From positions 62,001 to 126,000 of the forward strand of contig NZ_MWQI01000002.1 of the NCBI RefSeq assembly GCF_002210345.1: DNA of 64,000 nt. Direction: 5' to 3'. A program made the translations under genes and the position numbers. Source of the stretch: Fibrobacter sp. UWB4 (GTDB lineage Bacteria > Fibrobacterota > Fibrobacteria > Fibrobacterales > Fibrobacteraceae). Under the pieces are notes generated by a model. That model was given only the letters and a program-made list of their open reading frames with translations, did no database searches and was not told where the DNA came from. This document shows positions 8,662 through 17,883 of the stretch, one piece after another (the first letter of the stretch is position 1; every line of letters begins with the position of its first letter).

Positions 8662-8968
8662 TTATTTGCCTTTTTTTAGTTTATTTTAAGGTCAAATAAA
8701 TTTAGTAAACAAATCATACAAAATAAGTTTAAGTATATAATATCTTTACAAGAAAGGCATAAATTGCTTAATTTTCAAGAATTTAGGCAAAAAAGCACAC
8801 CAAGTAACTTAATTTTTACAGAATTTAGCCGTAAATATTTCACTTGGACGATACAATATGTCTGTAAAAAAGCAAACAAACATTTACAAATAAAAAAAAT
8901 CCGAGAATCACAAATTCCCGGACTTTTGTCATTCAGGCTCAACCGAGCCAGAAAATTCATTTTATGAT
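8662..8968. other. AT-rich intergenic stretch with terminator and promoter
   Basis: No gene is supported; the short reading frames on both strands lack family resemblance. The right part holds the GH8 gene terminator (8892-8922) and a GGCTC/GAGCC hairpin (about 8935-8952). The left part is very AT-rich and contains TATAAT-like boxes on the minus strand near 8735-8745, a plausible promoter for the four-module protein gene. Confidence 0.5.
8892..8922 (-). terminator. Terminator of the GH8 gene
   Basis: On the minus strand TCCGGGAAT (8922-8914) pairs with ATTCTCGGA (8908-8900) with one mismatch, followed by eight T. It lies about 47 bases after the stop at 8969. Confidence 0.8.
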
Positions 8969-10408
8969 TTAATCCAACTTGATCTTCTTGAGGCTCGTGA
9001 CGCCTGCATTTTTCACGCGGACAACATAGAGACCGTTCGGGACTGCCTTTAGCGAAACATTCAACGAGCCTTTGGCCTGACGGTCAAAAGACTTCAACAC
9101 GCTGCCCGTCATAGAAATCAAATCTACACGGACATTGCCATTTGCTGCAATCTGGAGAGTCCTGCCGGAGAGAGTCATCTTCGGGGATTTCGCCATGATT
9201 GTCGGCAAAGCAATTGTACCTTCGCTAGAGCTGGACCCCGGATTCACAGAACTCGAAGAAGTCGGCTGAGACGGATTTGCAGCGGCAAGGTTCGGCATAT
9301 TACCCGAAACAAGCAAGCCATTCAAAAGCTTGAGGGACTGGTTGAAGTAGTTTTCGTCACCGAGAGCGACGGCTTCCTTCCAGTATTCATCGAGCTTGGC
9401 CTGGTACTTTGCATCAGAGATAAGCGAAGTCATGAGGGAAGTCACGAACGTGCTGTTGTGATCGTTGCCAAGGCTACCCGACTTTCTGAGCACAGGACCC
9501 TTCATGTCGGCTGCTTTGACGGTAGAAACAAATTCAGCCATTTTCTTGTCGAGTGCAAGTGCACGTTTATCGCCATGCCAGCAAACAGCCTTTGCGTTAC
9601 GCCACGGAGCGCGGGAAGCGTCGTAGCTGTAATAGTCGTCTTCGCTCTTGCCGTTCTTGTCGGTCCAGTCATCAATGAGGCCCGTCGAAACTTCAGCAGA
9701 GCTGGCTTCGTAAAGCTTCATGTTGGCATCGTATGCGGATTCGCTCCAGAAGCTCGCGTTTTCCGTATCGACCAAAGCAAAAAGCGGCATATAGGCCGGG
9801 TCAAAATAGCCCGGGTTCTTGCGGTTGTAGCCGGCATCGCCCCACTTGTCGCCCGGCAAGTGCAAACCGTTCGATTCAAACTCGAACTTTTTCATGGACT
9901 GGATGAGCTTCTTGGCATCTTCCTTGTACTTTTCATCGCCAAACTGGTAATAAGCCATCACGAGGGCTGCGGCGGCATCGATATCGCCATCAAGAGCAGC
10001 ACCCTTGTCATAAGCCTGGTTCAAGTTACCGACCTTCCAGACCATCAAGCCGTTTTCGTTCATCATCTTCTTGTAGAAGTTCCAAATCTTGTCGAATTGC
10101 AGCTGATAACTGGTCGTGTTGTCGCTAAAGTAAACCATCAAAAGCATACCGTAGCCGACACCTTCCGAGAAGTATTCGTTGGAACCCGGATCAGAACGCA
10201 CACCGGCGACATCACCGTCTTCGTTGTACATGGTCTTCATCCAATAGGCAAACTGGGATTTCAGTTCTTCGGAAGCTTTAGCCTTGTCGCTCAAAAGCGT
10301 CGCATTTCCACCGTAATCGGACATTTGCGGAAACGGGAAATTCACCTTGGCCTCGGCGAGTCCGAAAGCAAACAAGCCAGCAAGTCCCAACTTGACCAAA
10401 CGATTCAT
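8969..10408 (-). CDS. Glycoside hydrolase family 8 enzyme, secreted
   Basis: A 479-residue protein with signal peptide (to about AEA at 20), a GH8 (alpha/alpha)6 catalytic domain (about 25-375), a Ser-rich linker (PTSSSSVNPGSSSSE) and a C-terminal sorting tail. The family signature is clear: SEGVGYGM carries the catalytic acid Glu (about residue 82) and ALDGDIDAAAALVMAYYQF matches the GH8 Asp-rich signature. Known GH8 enzymes cleave beta-1,4 bonds of cellulose, mixed glucans, xylan or chitosan; the substrate here cannot be told. The tail (LDLISMTGSVLKSFDRQA-type) resembles T9SS sorting domains, implying export across the outer membrane. The ATG at 10408 follows AGGAG at six bases, better than the TTG six bases upstream. 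Confidence 0.92.
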   Translation of the reverse strand: MNRLVKLGLAGLFAFGLAEAKVNFPFPQMSDYGGNATLLSDKAKASEELKSQFAYWMKTMYNEDGDVAGVRSDPGSNEYFSEGVGYGMLLMVYFSDNTTSYQLQFDKIWNFYKKMMNENGLMVWKVGNLNQAYDKGAALDGDIDAAAALVMAYYQFGDEKYKEDAKKLIQSMKKFEFESNGLHLPGDKWGDAGYNRKNPGYFDPAYMPLFALVDTENASFWSESAYDANMKLYEASSAEVSTGLIDDWTDKNGKSEDDYYSYDASRAPWRNAKAVCWHGDKRALALDKKMAEFVSTVKAADMKGPVLRKSGSLGNDHNSTFVTSLMTSLISDAKYQAKLDEYWKEAVALGDENYFNQSLKLLNGLLVSGNMPNLAAANPSQPTSSSSVNPGSSSSEGTIALPTIMAKSPKMTLSGRTLQIAANGNVRVDLISMTGSVLKSFDRQAKGSLNVSLKAVPNGLYVVRVKNAGVTSLKKIKLD

Positions 10409-10463
10409 ACACAACTCCTATGCCCAAAGGGCCGTTAAATCTATCTAAAAATAAATTATTAGC

Positions 10464-10487
10464 GACTAAATTTAAGTTTTTTTAGTC
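10464..10487 (-). terminator. Weak hairpin after the membrane protein gene
   Basis: GACTAAA (10464-10470) and TTTAGTC (10481-10487) form a 7-bp AT-rich stem with a 10-base loop, just after the stop codon at 10495. There is no clean T run, so termination is uncertain; it may also be part of the GH8 promoter region. Confidence 0.35.
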
Positions 10488-10494
10488 TTACGTT

Positions 10495-11952
10495 TTAATG
10501 CGCTGTGCGATCCATCACGACAAAAAGAGAATCACGGTACGCAACGTGCCATTTTTCGCTAGAATCAAGGGTTCCAAGCAATTTATCCCACCTCGCATAA
10601 TAGCGCAAAGGAAGCACGACACGGTCGATATCCAGCGAATCGGCATCGTGGAGGAATGTTTGCGGGGACTCGGCGTACTGCAAATATTTTTCAAAAAATT
10701 CCGCCGTTTTCAAGATAAAACGTCCATCGATGAATGTCGAATCAGATGGATTCATAAACGCCAAATAGCCGCCGGCGCGATCATCGTTAAACAGCCTGCC
10801 CGAATGCGGATTTTCAAGCATCCACTGCGTCGCCGCCACAGGCACACGCTGGTACGCAACCATGGAACGGTCATAAAACGCAAGGGATTTCGCCCAAAGA
10901 CCAAGGGTAAAGGCGATAAGGAGAGTAGGAAGCAGGCGGTAGGCAGCAGGCGGTAGACGATTGGGCAAACGCGAAGGTCGAACATCGTGACTCTGCTTGC
11001 ATAGACATAACCGAGGCCAGCATTTGACGCCTACTGCGAAAAACACCGGCAAAAAGAGAACGAAATTGCGTTCGGCAACAAGAGCAAGAATCGCAGTTGT
11101 CAAAAGCCAAACCGATTCAGAACGGCGCAAATGACGAACCGACGCAACAATCCCCGCCAAAGAAAATACAACCATCAGCGCCGACTGCAAAACGTTCTCC
11201 CCAGCCTTCAAAAGCGTAATGGGCGAACGGTTCTCCGCAATTTCACTCGCAAAAAACGCTGCCGAAGGAGAAAGCCCTAGCAAACGGTCCAGCAAGCCAA
11301 ACGGATACAGGAACAAGTTCAGTCCATCGCGATGCAAGAGCGGCATTGCAAACAGCAATACGACAAACGCACCCCAGCGACGGCTCCACCCATTCGCCCA
11401 TAAAATCAAAAGTGCAAAAAGCGGGCCTAAAATATAAAGTCCCTGAAACCGGCACCACAACCATTGTATGGCTAGAATCAAGACCGCCGCCCCCGCTGTT
11501 TTCACGACATTATGCGGCTTGGCAACGCGATTCGCGCATAATCCGCGCATTTCATTTCGGGAACGGAACAACCACGGCAACACATTCCAATAAATCCCGA
11601 GAAACAACAAGCTAAAAAGCACTGGCCTAATTTCAAGCTGGTATCGGAAAATAAAGAGGATAACCACAGCAATCGCGGAAGACATCAAATTGCGGCATTT
11701 CACGCCACGCAAAAACAACGCAAATACAAGCCCCCACAATATCGCCTTGAACACGACTAAAAGCGGAGCACCGCCAACATCATAGACAATTGCCACCACC
11801 TGCTGAAAATACTCGTGTACATTCACAACAGGCTCACGCACAGGCGTCCAGGTCGTCACCCATTTGCGCGCACAGGCCAAGTGCCACCAGATATCGGTAT
11901 CCGTCAGTGGGAAAACTGCAAAAAGAACAACAGAAACGATTATCAAAAACAA
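10495..11952 (-). CDS. Polytopic membrane protein with C-terminal exported domain
   Basis: The 485-residue protein opens with a membrane segment followed by TDTDIWWHLACARKW, an Asp/Trp/His motif seen in large hypothetical membrane proteins of glycosyltransferase (GT39/oligosaccharyltransferase-like) type, then about nine further hydrophobic segments and a ~110-residue hydrophilic C-terminal domain (GRLFNDDRAGGYLAF ... FIDGRFI). A role in transferring a sugar or other group on the outer face of the membrane is possible but unproven. Start is TTG at 11952, supported by AGGG eight bases upstream; it lies 22 bases after the stop of the preceding lipoprotein gene, so the two are probably co-transcribed. 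Residues around 325-345 (RLPNRLPPAAYRLLPT) are encoded by an interspersed repeat. Confidence 0.65.
   Translation of the reverse strand: MFLIIVSVVLFAVFPLTDTDIWWHLACARKWVTTWTPVREPVVNVHEYFQQVVAIVYDVGGAPLLVVFKAILWGLVFALFLRGVKCRNLMSSAIAVVILFIFRYQLEIRPVLFSLLFLGIYWNVLPWLFRSRNEMRGLCANRVAKPHNVVKTAGAAVLILAIQWLWCRFQGLYILGPLFALLILWANGWSRRWGAFVVLLFAMPLLHRDGLNLFLYPFGLLDRLLGLSPSAAFFASEIAENRSPITLLKAGENVLQSALMVVFSLAGIVASVRHLRRSESVWLLTTAILALVAERNFVLFLPVFFAVGVKCWPRLCLCKQSHDVRPSRLPNRLPPAAYRLLPTLLIAFTLGLWAKSLAFYDRSMVAYQRVPVAATQWMLENPHSGRLFNDDRAGGYLAFMNPSDSTFIDGRFILKTAEFFEKYLQYAESPQTFLHDADSLDIDRVVLPLRYYARWDKLLGTLDSSEKWHVAYRDSLFVVMDRTAH
10919..10967. repeat. GTAGGAAGCAGGCGGTAG-type repeat inside the membrane protein gene
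   Basis: The tract GTAGGAAGCAGGCGGTAGGCAGC followed by AGGCGGTAGACGA is of the same type as tracts at 6316-6347 and about 26746-26776. Here it lies in frame in the coding sequence and encodes a Leu/Pro/Arg-rich insertion on the other strand. Confidence 0.65.
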
Positions 11953-11974
11953 GTTGCAAGCCCTAGAAAGTCAA

Positions 11975-14890
11975 TCACTTTGATTTTCGCAAAGACTTTA
12001 TCAGAGAATCGAGACGCGCAGAAAATTTTTCGGCACCAAACTTATTCAAATGATCATAATCATGAGCCATCGAACTTGGGTAATCGTGATCGCCCATTTT
12101 ATTTTCATCCATGAAAATAAAATTCGAATTTTCATCCTCCATTCGGCGCATTTCTTCAATCAATTTTTCTGCATGGCTACGCAGCATTCCATGACGCGAA
12201 TAGGAACCTGTTTTTTTATAATACGGACTTACAGGGAATGTAACCCCAACAACTGTGATATTTTGCATTTTCGCCAAACGGACAAGATCTTTCAGCTTTT
12301 CGTAATTACTAAAGAAATCCGAAAGGCATTCATTGAAAGGATGATAGGCCAAACACATATTCACATTCGAATCCGGCATGCAATTTTCTAAATGGTAAGT
12401 CGAACGACAGATTTCACTTCTATTGTCAATAACACATTCAGCATAATCTTTATCCACCAGGCAAGTACTCCACGTTGAATCTATATCAATTTCAGCCACG
12501 CCATTTTCATCAGTCCATCCACGTTTTTCCATACTCTCAAACCAGCCTTTACGGGCAACAAACTCTTCAGCATCAACAGGTGAATTAAGCTTTACCAAAT
12601 TGACAAACGAAGAATCAACCCCTTCTGGGTAAAACTCATGATTTACATCATATTCAAAGCCCAAAGAACCGCTCATATTCCTATCAACATCCGTATGCCC
12701 ATCATAATTGAACCACATATCAAAATCAAGACTTACAACAACATATTTCAATTTTGGACATTGATTTGAAACATAGTTTTTAAAAAGATAATGGATGCAA
12801 TGCATGTCGCAGGGAATTCCAGAAAAATTCAAGGAAGGAACACTCATATCAAGCGGATTAAAACCAGATCTCATACGAGAATTGCCAAGTCCAATCAATT
12901 CTATGGAATCCTTAAAAGTCCAGAAAGCAAGCATTTTACGGGATAATTCACTAGCAGACAGATTTTCCGCAGAAAGATACACGCCCACGCTGTCTTCGCT
13001 CCAACTAGTTTCACTCGTCGTTTTATCAAATGGTGTCCAGAAACAAGGGTGCCAAAGTTCATCGCCCTCAACAAGATTCGTTATAGAGCCTGTTTTTATA
13101 TTCACCAGCGCAATTTTCTGATGCGCACCATCAAAATTTGTAAGTGTAACCACCGCAAAATTGTCTTCATTCAGGACCCATTCGCTATGATCGAATGTAT
13201 AACCCTTTGGGGCAGCAACAGAAGTACGCAATTTTCCTTGCTCATCGGCAACAAGCAAACGTTCATGCACCTGATAGTTTTTTCCAACAAATTCGGTCCC
13301 AGTCTTTCCTGCAAAATCCAGAAAAAGCGTTTGTTTAGAATTCCTGTTCAATGAAGCGTTGCAAGCCTGATCGCTATTGAACCATACCGTATCGACAGCT
13401 TTGGATGTTACCGTAGACTTGTTCTTTGCAACACGGGCCCGCAATAGACGCGCCCCAGAGACAGAGAGCTTTTCATCATTGCTAATTCCCCCATGATAAG
13501 CGCCATCGAAAAGCTTAACAGGCTTGCCAAAGGCTCCCTTTGAAAAAGGAACCTGCCAAGTACTCTGCGAAAAGAAATCAGACTTTTCTTTATTGTTTCC
13601 AGCATCTGTAACATAGACAATTACCGTATCCCCATTTTCAAGGACGCGCCAACGCGGAATCGCAGCAGATTTGACATCCAGCTTAACAAGATTCGTTCCC
13701 ACTTCGTTCAGATCGCGAACATAGACCGTTGATTTACCGGCAATACCTTCCAGTCCAGTACAAAACGCCACATGCTTTCCGTCCGGTGAAATATCAGGAT
13801 GATAGACCTCTAGCGAATCCTTTATTTCAACAGCAACCGGAGATATCTTTGACAAATCGACATAAACCAAATTTCCAGAGACATCATTACGGAAAGCCAG
13901 TTTCAAACGGTTTGTCCCTAAAAGGGACGACAACATTTTCCTATTGGGCAAGACAAGGATATTCGAAGAAATGGCCTCCCCCGAAGCATCAAGCCAAACT
14001 GGTTTTGCGATTTTTCCATACGCTAGACGAAATCCCAAATAGTCCGAATAACTTGCACTCGTTACAGTATAGACATCGCCCCGCGAATAAAGATTTATTG
14101 TCGAAGGATCGCTCCTAAAGCTACCCCCCTTAATAACGCGTTCATCAAAGTTACCTCCATTCAAAGCACCCATATAATTTGAAATTACCGTATCCTGGAA
14201 ATTTCCAAGCCAGTCATTCACCCATTCAGCTACATTACCCGACAAGTCACAAAAGCCCTTTTTATCTTTCTTCAGGCATACTTCATGTGTCGCAAAATCA
14301 GAATTACTTGAATTCCAGCTATTCGTCGAATCAAATGAAAGACCCGACGCGAACACCCATTCAGCTTCTGTCGGCAAGCGGAACGCATCAACTTCAGGCT
14401 TAAACTTAAAGCCTTCAAGCAACACACAATGGCCGTTCTTGTCAAATTGCGCTGAAGAATAGGAATAAGCGGAATCAATCCCGTTTTTTTTGCTTTTCGC
14501 ATTGGCAAAGAGAACGGCATCATAATAAGTCACATTAGCCGCAGGCAGTGATTCATTGTCACAATCAAGCGTAAGGTGCCCCTTTTTCCCTCCCATAAGG
14601 TCGTTAAACTCTTTACAAGTGATTTCACTTTTGCCCAACAGAAAACTGTAATCAAAAGCAACTTCCATTTCAGGCCGTTCATTGCTTTTCGCTGATTTAA
14701 GAGCCGTACCTAGTACTACTGATTTTCCAGCAGATTTGATATAGATAAAATCATCCTTCAAATCAACATTTGAGCAATCAACATCCCATGCGAATCCATT
14801 TGTAGATTCCCCAGAACACGCCACAAGAAACAGCATTGCTACAGCTGCAATTAAAGTAAAAAAAGATCCTCTCGCATATACTCCATACAT
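11975..14890 (-). CDS. Lipoprotein with FGE-like, TolB-propeller and SGNH domains (copy 1)
   Basis: About 971 residues: signal with lipobox FLVACS, an FGE/SUMF1-like domain (about 45-295; GFRLAYGK at its end), a TolB/PD40-like beta-propeller (about 310-640; YHPDISPDGKHVAFCTG), and a C-terminal SGNH-hydrolase-like domain with GLGNSR as block I and YDHLNKFGAEKFSARL as block V. I recall this architecture as the Fibrobacter paralogous family TIGR02171, function unknown. This copy has a Cys-rich insertion in the C-terminal domain (CLVDKDYAEC, CRSTYHLENC and others) not present in the other three. The FGE part lacks the catalytic Cys. The ATG at 14890 follows GGGG at eight bases. Last of four tandem copies, directly before the membrane protein gene. 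Confidence 0.8.
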   Translation of the reverse strand: MYGVYARGSFFTLIAAVAMLFLVACSGESTNGFAWDVDCSNVDLKDDFIYIKSAGKSVVLGTALKSAKSNERPEMEVAFDYSFLLGKSEITCKEFNDLMGGKKGHLTLDCDNESLPAANVTYYDAVLFANAKSKKNGIDSAYSYSSAQFDKNGHCVLLEGFKFKPEVDAFRLPTEAEWVFASGLSFDSTNSWNSSNSDFATHEVCLKKDKKGFCDLSGNVAEWVNDWLGNFQDTVISNYMGALNGGNFDERVIKGGSFRSDPSTINLYSRGDVYTVTSASYSDYLGFRLAYGKIAKPVWLDASGEAISSNILVLPNRKMLSSLLGTNRLKLAFRNDVSGNLVYVDLSKISPVAVEIKDSLEVYHPDISPDGKHVAFCTGLEGIAGKSTVYVRDLNEVGTNLVKLDVKSAAIPRWRVLENGDTVIVYVTDAGNNKEKSDFFSQSTWQVPFSKGAFGKPVKLFDGAYHGGISNDEKLSVSGARLLRARVAKNKSTVTSKAVDTVWFNSDQACNASLNRNSKQTLFLDFAGKTGTEFVGKNYQVHERLLVADEQGKLRTSVAAPKGYTFDHSEWVLNEDNFAVVTLTNFDGAHQKIALVNIKTGSITNLVEGDELWHPCFWTPFDKTTSETSWSEDSVGVYLSAENLSASELSRKMLAFWTFKDSIELIGLGNSRMRSGFNPLDMSVPSLNFSGIPCDMHCIHYLFKNYVSNQCPKLKYVVVSLDFDMWFNYDGHTDVDRNMSGSLGFEYDVNHEFYPEGVDSSFVNLVKLNSPVDAEEFVARKGWFESMEKRGWTDENGVAEIDIDSTWSTCLVDKDYAECVIDNRSEICRSTYHLENCMPDSNVNMCLAYHPFNECLSDFFSNYEKLKDLVRLAKMQNITVVGVTFPVSPYYKKTGSYSRHGMLRSHAEKLIEEMRRMEDENSNFIFMDENKMGDHDYPSSMAHDYDHLNKFGAEKFSARLDSLIKSLRKSK

Positions 14891-15018
14891 ATCAAGTCCC
14901 CTTATTTTTACCATATATAGCTTTTTTAAGGAAACATCTTTAAAAGTGCGCCAAGACGCCGCGTAAATTTTGCAGCGTCAAGCGTACTTAAAAAGGATAT
15001 ATGCCAAAAGTTCATATT

Positions 15019-17811
15019 TTATTTAAGCGTTTTCAACAAGGAATCTATCCTCGCCGTTATAACTTTTGCACCCTCTAGCCCCAGATGATCTTCGTTGGAA
15101 AACTCACCTTCAGCATAGTCATGGTTACCATCCTTGTATTCATCAAGGACCTTGAAATTCGGATATTTATCAACAAGTTTCTGAACGGATTGCTTTATGA
15201 TTTCTACAGCATCACGAGTTGGTCCATAGCGTCCCCAAGATATTGTTTTTGTATAATTTGGAGATTGCGGATAGATAACGCCAACAACGTTGACTTCGAA
15301 ATTACGGGCAAACTCCAGTATTTCTAGAAGTTTTTGCAAGTTGTAGTTATAGCGTAATTTATCATAATCAAACCATAGCGGGTCATAATCAATAGGAGGC
15401 ACATCGCTACCCCAGCCTACTGTAGTCGATTTGTACATTCCACGATGATACCCGAATAATTCATATTCATATTCATTCGGATTCAATGCCGCCTGAGATG
15501 CAGCCACCATATCGCCAATAAAACCGTCCTGCCAGTAGTTATGGTTTTTATCGTATTCATATCCAGGAATATTGGAGAACCAATCAATCCAGTTTTCATC
15601 TTTAACATACCAGCGATCATAATCCAAAGCCAGAACTATCGTTTTCAACTTCGGCATCAAAGGCAAGATATAATTTTTAACAAAGAAATTCGTACTCATC
15701 AAATCTTGAGCGGAATAAGACATATTTATAGCAAATCCTGATTTGATAAATTCAGGATCCACGCCCGCGAACGATCTGGACGAACCGATAACAACGACCT
15801 CTGCGGAATCTTTATACTTCCAGAAATAATCCATTTTTACTTTCATGATTCGAGTATAAATATTCGTTTTTTCGGTCATATAAGCACAAGCACTATCAAG
15901 ATTAAGCTTGTCATCGCCACTAGGCGGGACTATCGTCTTAACCCATAAGCTCGGGTGCCAAAGTTCATCGCCTTCAGCAAGGTCAACAATGCTGCTATCA
16001 GACAAATTCACCAAAACAATTTTCCCATGAGCATAATCAGCATTTGTAAGCGTCGCAACAACAAGGTCGCTAGCACCAGAAACCCATTCCGTGTGATCAA
16101 ATGCATAACCGTTCGGAGCTTCTACAGACTGGATAAGCTTACCTGTAGAATCGGCAATCAACAGCCTCTTATGCGTTCCATAATTTTCGCCAACAAATTT
16201 CTGTCCAGTTTTTCCACCAAAATCAAGGAACAGCGTACGTTTGCTGCCATCCTTAGCAATAGAGACATTGCAAGCCTGCTCTGCTTCTTTGCCATTTTTA
16301 TACCATACCGTATCGACCGCTTTTCCAGAAAGATTCGAGCCTTTCGCTGCGATACGCGCACGCAATTGCTTCGAGCCAGAAACAGCAAGCCTGTCATCTT
16401 CGCTGATGCCCCCGTGATAAGCGCCATCAAACAATTTTTGGGGTTTCCCAAATTTTCCATTCGAGAACTTCACCTGCCAGGTAGAAGCCTTCTTGAAAGA
16501 CGATTCTTCCGTATTGTCATCTGCATCGGTCACATAGACGATAACCGTATCGCCATTTTCCAAGACTCGCCAACGCGGAATTTCAGCGCTTTCTACATCC
16601 AGCTTGACAAGGCCAGAACCAGATTCTTTCAAATCGCGCACATAAAGAGCAGAATAGGCTTTTGTACTCTTGTTATAACTCGAGACTCCTTCATATCTCG
16701 TGCAAAAAGCAACTTTTTGACCATCTGGCGAAATTTCAGGATGATAAGCATCAAGAGAATCTGAAATTTCATTCACTGAAAGCATCCCACTCGAATAATC
16801 GATAAATGCAATATTCCCCATAGGATTATTGCGGAAAGCAAGCTTCACATGGAAAGTTCCAGTCTTTGATCGCAATGCTGCTGAATTTGCAAGAGGCGAG
16901 ACACGGCTCGTAATAGCCTTGCAATCTTTTCCCATCCATTCTGCATCAGGAATCGAACCAAATGCTAGACGGAAACCAACATAGTCAGCCTTAGTCGCCG
17001 ATGTAACCATGTAAGTATCACCACGATTATAGAGCTTAATTACGTCCGCCTTGCTATGGTAGCTTCCTCCCTTCAAGACACGTTCGTCATTAGAACCACC
17101 ATCAGGAGGTCCAATAAAGTTCTTTACGGGCTGGTCACAGAAGTATCCGAGCCAGTCATTGACCCATTCCATTGCGTTTCCGACAATGTCACATACAGAT
17201 TGGCTCGAATCCGTCTTACTGCAGACTTCATGCAATTTAAAATCAGAATTTTCAGAAGTCCACGCTTCAGACGTTTTCCAATACTTTAAAGCAACAAGAG
17301 ACCATTCTGCTTCTGTCGGCAAACGATAGGCATCAACTTCTGGATGGAAGACGAAACCTTCTAAGTTTGTACAGCGCTTTTTCTCGTCAAACTCGGCACT
17401 AGTATAGGTATAGGCAGTATCTAAAAAGCCCTCAGCTTTACTACGTTCATTTGCATAAAGCACGGCATCATAAAATGTCAAATTCGTTGCCGGAATCTTA
17501 TCGCTAGAGCATTCCAATTCAAGCCCAGTCAGAGGCTTCATGAGGGAATTGAACTCGCCACAAGTAACCTCATGCTTCCCAATCGAAAAGTCATAATCCA
17601 TTGTGACTTTCATCTCGGGGCGTTCATTGACATTGGCCTTGGCATCGTTCGTTCCAAGACTGACGACCGAATTATCGGCATGGACAAGAAGCATTCCCGC
17701 AAGAGAATCATTCTCCGTCGTAATTTTATTGTTGGGAGAAGAAACGCCACCAGATTCCGAGCATGCAACTAGAAATAAAACAGAGAAGAAAAGAGATAAT
17801 TTTTTTATCAT
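15019..17811 (-). CDS. Lipoprotein with FGE-like, TolB-propeller and SGNH domains (copy 2)
   Basis: About 930 residues with the same plan as its three neighbours: lipobox FLVACS at about 18, FGE-like domain (YDFSIGKHEVTCGEFNSLM ... YVGFRLAFG), propeller with YHPEISPDGQKVAFCTR, and SGNH-like domain with VIGSSRSFAGVDPEF and NEDHLGLEGAKVITARI. GSSRS followed by G-V-D-P is typical of SGNH proteins that act on surface glycans or polymers, so an esterase or acyltransferase role is possible; no partner is proven. The ATG at 17811 (MIKKLSLFF) is preferred to a TTG nine bases upstream. Separated from copies 1 and 3 by about 130 and 70 bases. Confidence 0.8.
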   Translation of the reverse strand: MIKKLSLFFSVLFLVACSESGGVSSPNNKITTENDSLAGMLLVHADNSVVSLGTNDAKANVNERPEMKVTMDYDFSIGKHEVTCGEFNSLMKPLTGLELECSSDKIPATNLTFYDAVLYANERSKAEGFLDTAYTYTSAEFDEKKRCTNLEGFVFHPEVDAYRLPTEAEWSLVALKYWKTSEAWTSENSDFKLHEVCSKTDSSQSVCDIVGNAMEWVNDWLGYFCDQPVKNFIGPPDGGSNDERVLKGGSYHSKADVIKLYNRGDTYMVTSATKADYVGFRLAFGSIPDAEWMGKDCKAITSRVSPLANSAALRSKTGTFHVKLAFRNNPMGNIAFIDYSSGMLSVNEISDSLDAYHPEISPDGQKVAFCTRYEGVSSYNKSTKAYSALYVRDLKESGSGLVKLDVESAEIPRWRVLENGDTVIVYVTDADDNTEESSFKKASTWQVKFSNGKFGKPQKLFDGAYHGGISEDDRLAVSGSKQLRARIAAKGSNLSGKAVDTVWYKNGKEAEQACNVSIAKDGSKRTLFLDFGGKTGQKFVGENYGTHKRLLIADSTGKLIQSVEAPNGYAFDHTEWVSGASDLVVATLTNADYAHGKIVLVNLSDSSIVDLAEGDELWHPSLWVKTIVPPSGDDKLNLDSACAYMTEKTNIYTRIMKVKMDYFWKYKDSAEVVVIGSSRSFAGVDPEFIKSGFAINMSYSAQDLMSTNFFVKNYILPLMPKLKTIVLALDYDRWYVKDENWIDWFSNIPGYEYDKNHNYWQDGFIGDMVAASQAALNPNEYEYELFGYHRGMYKSTTVGWGSDVPPIDYDPLWFDYDKLRYNYNLQKLLEILEFARNFEVNVVGVIYPQSPNYTKTISWGRYGPTRDAVEIIKQSVQKLVDKYPNFKVLDEYKDGNHDYAEGEFSNEDHLGLEGAKVITARIDSLLKTLK

Positions 17812-17883
17812 AATAACCAAAATAGAAAAAATACTTTTCCAAAGCTAAAGAAATTAACTTAATTATTCCGTATTTTCACAAAC

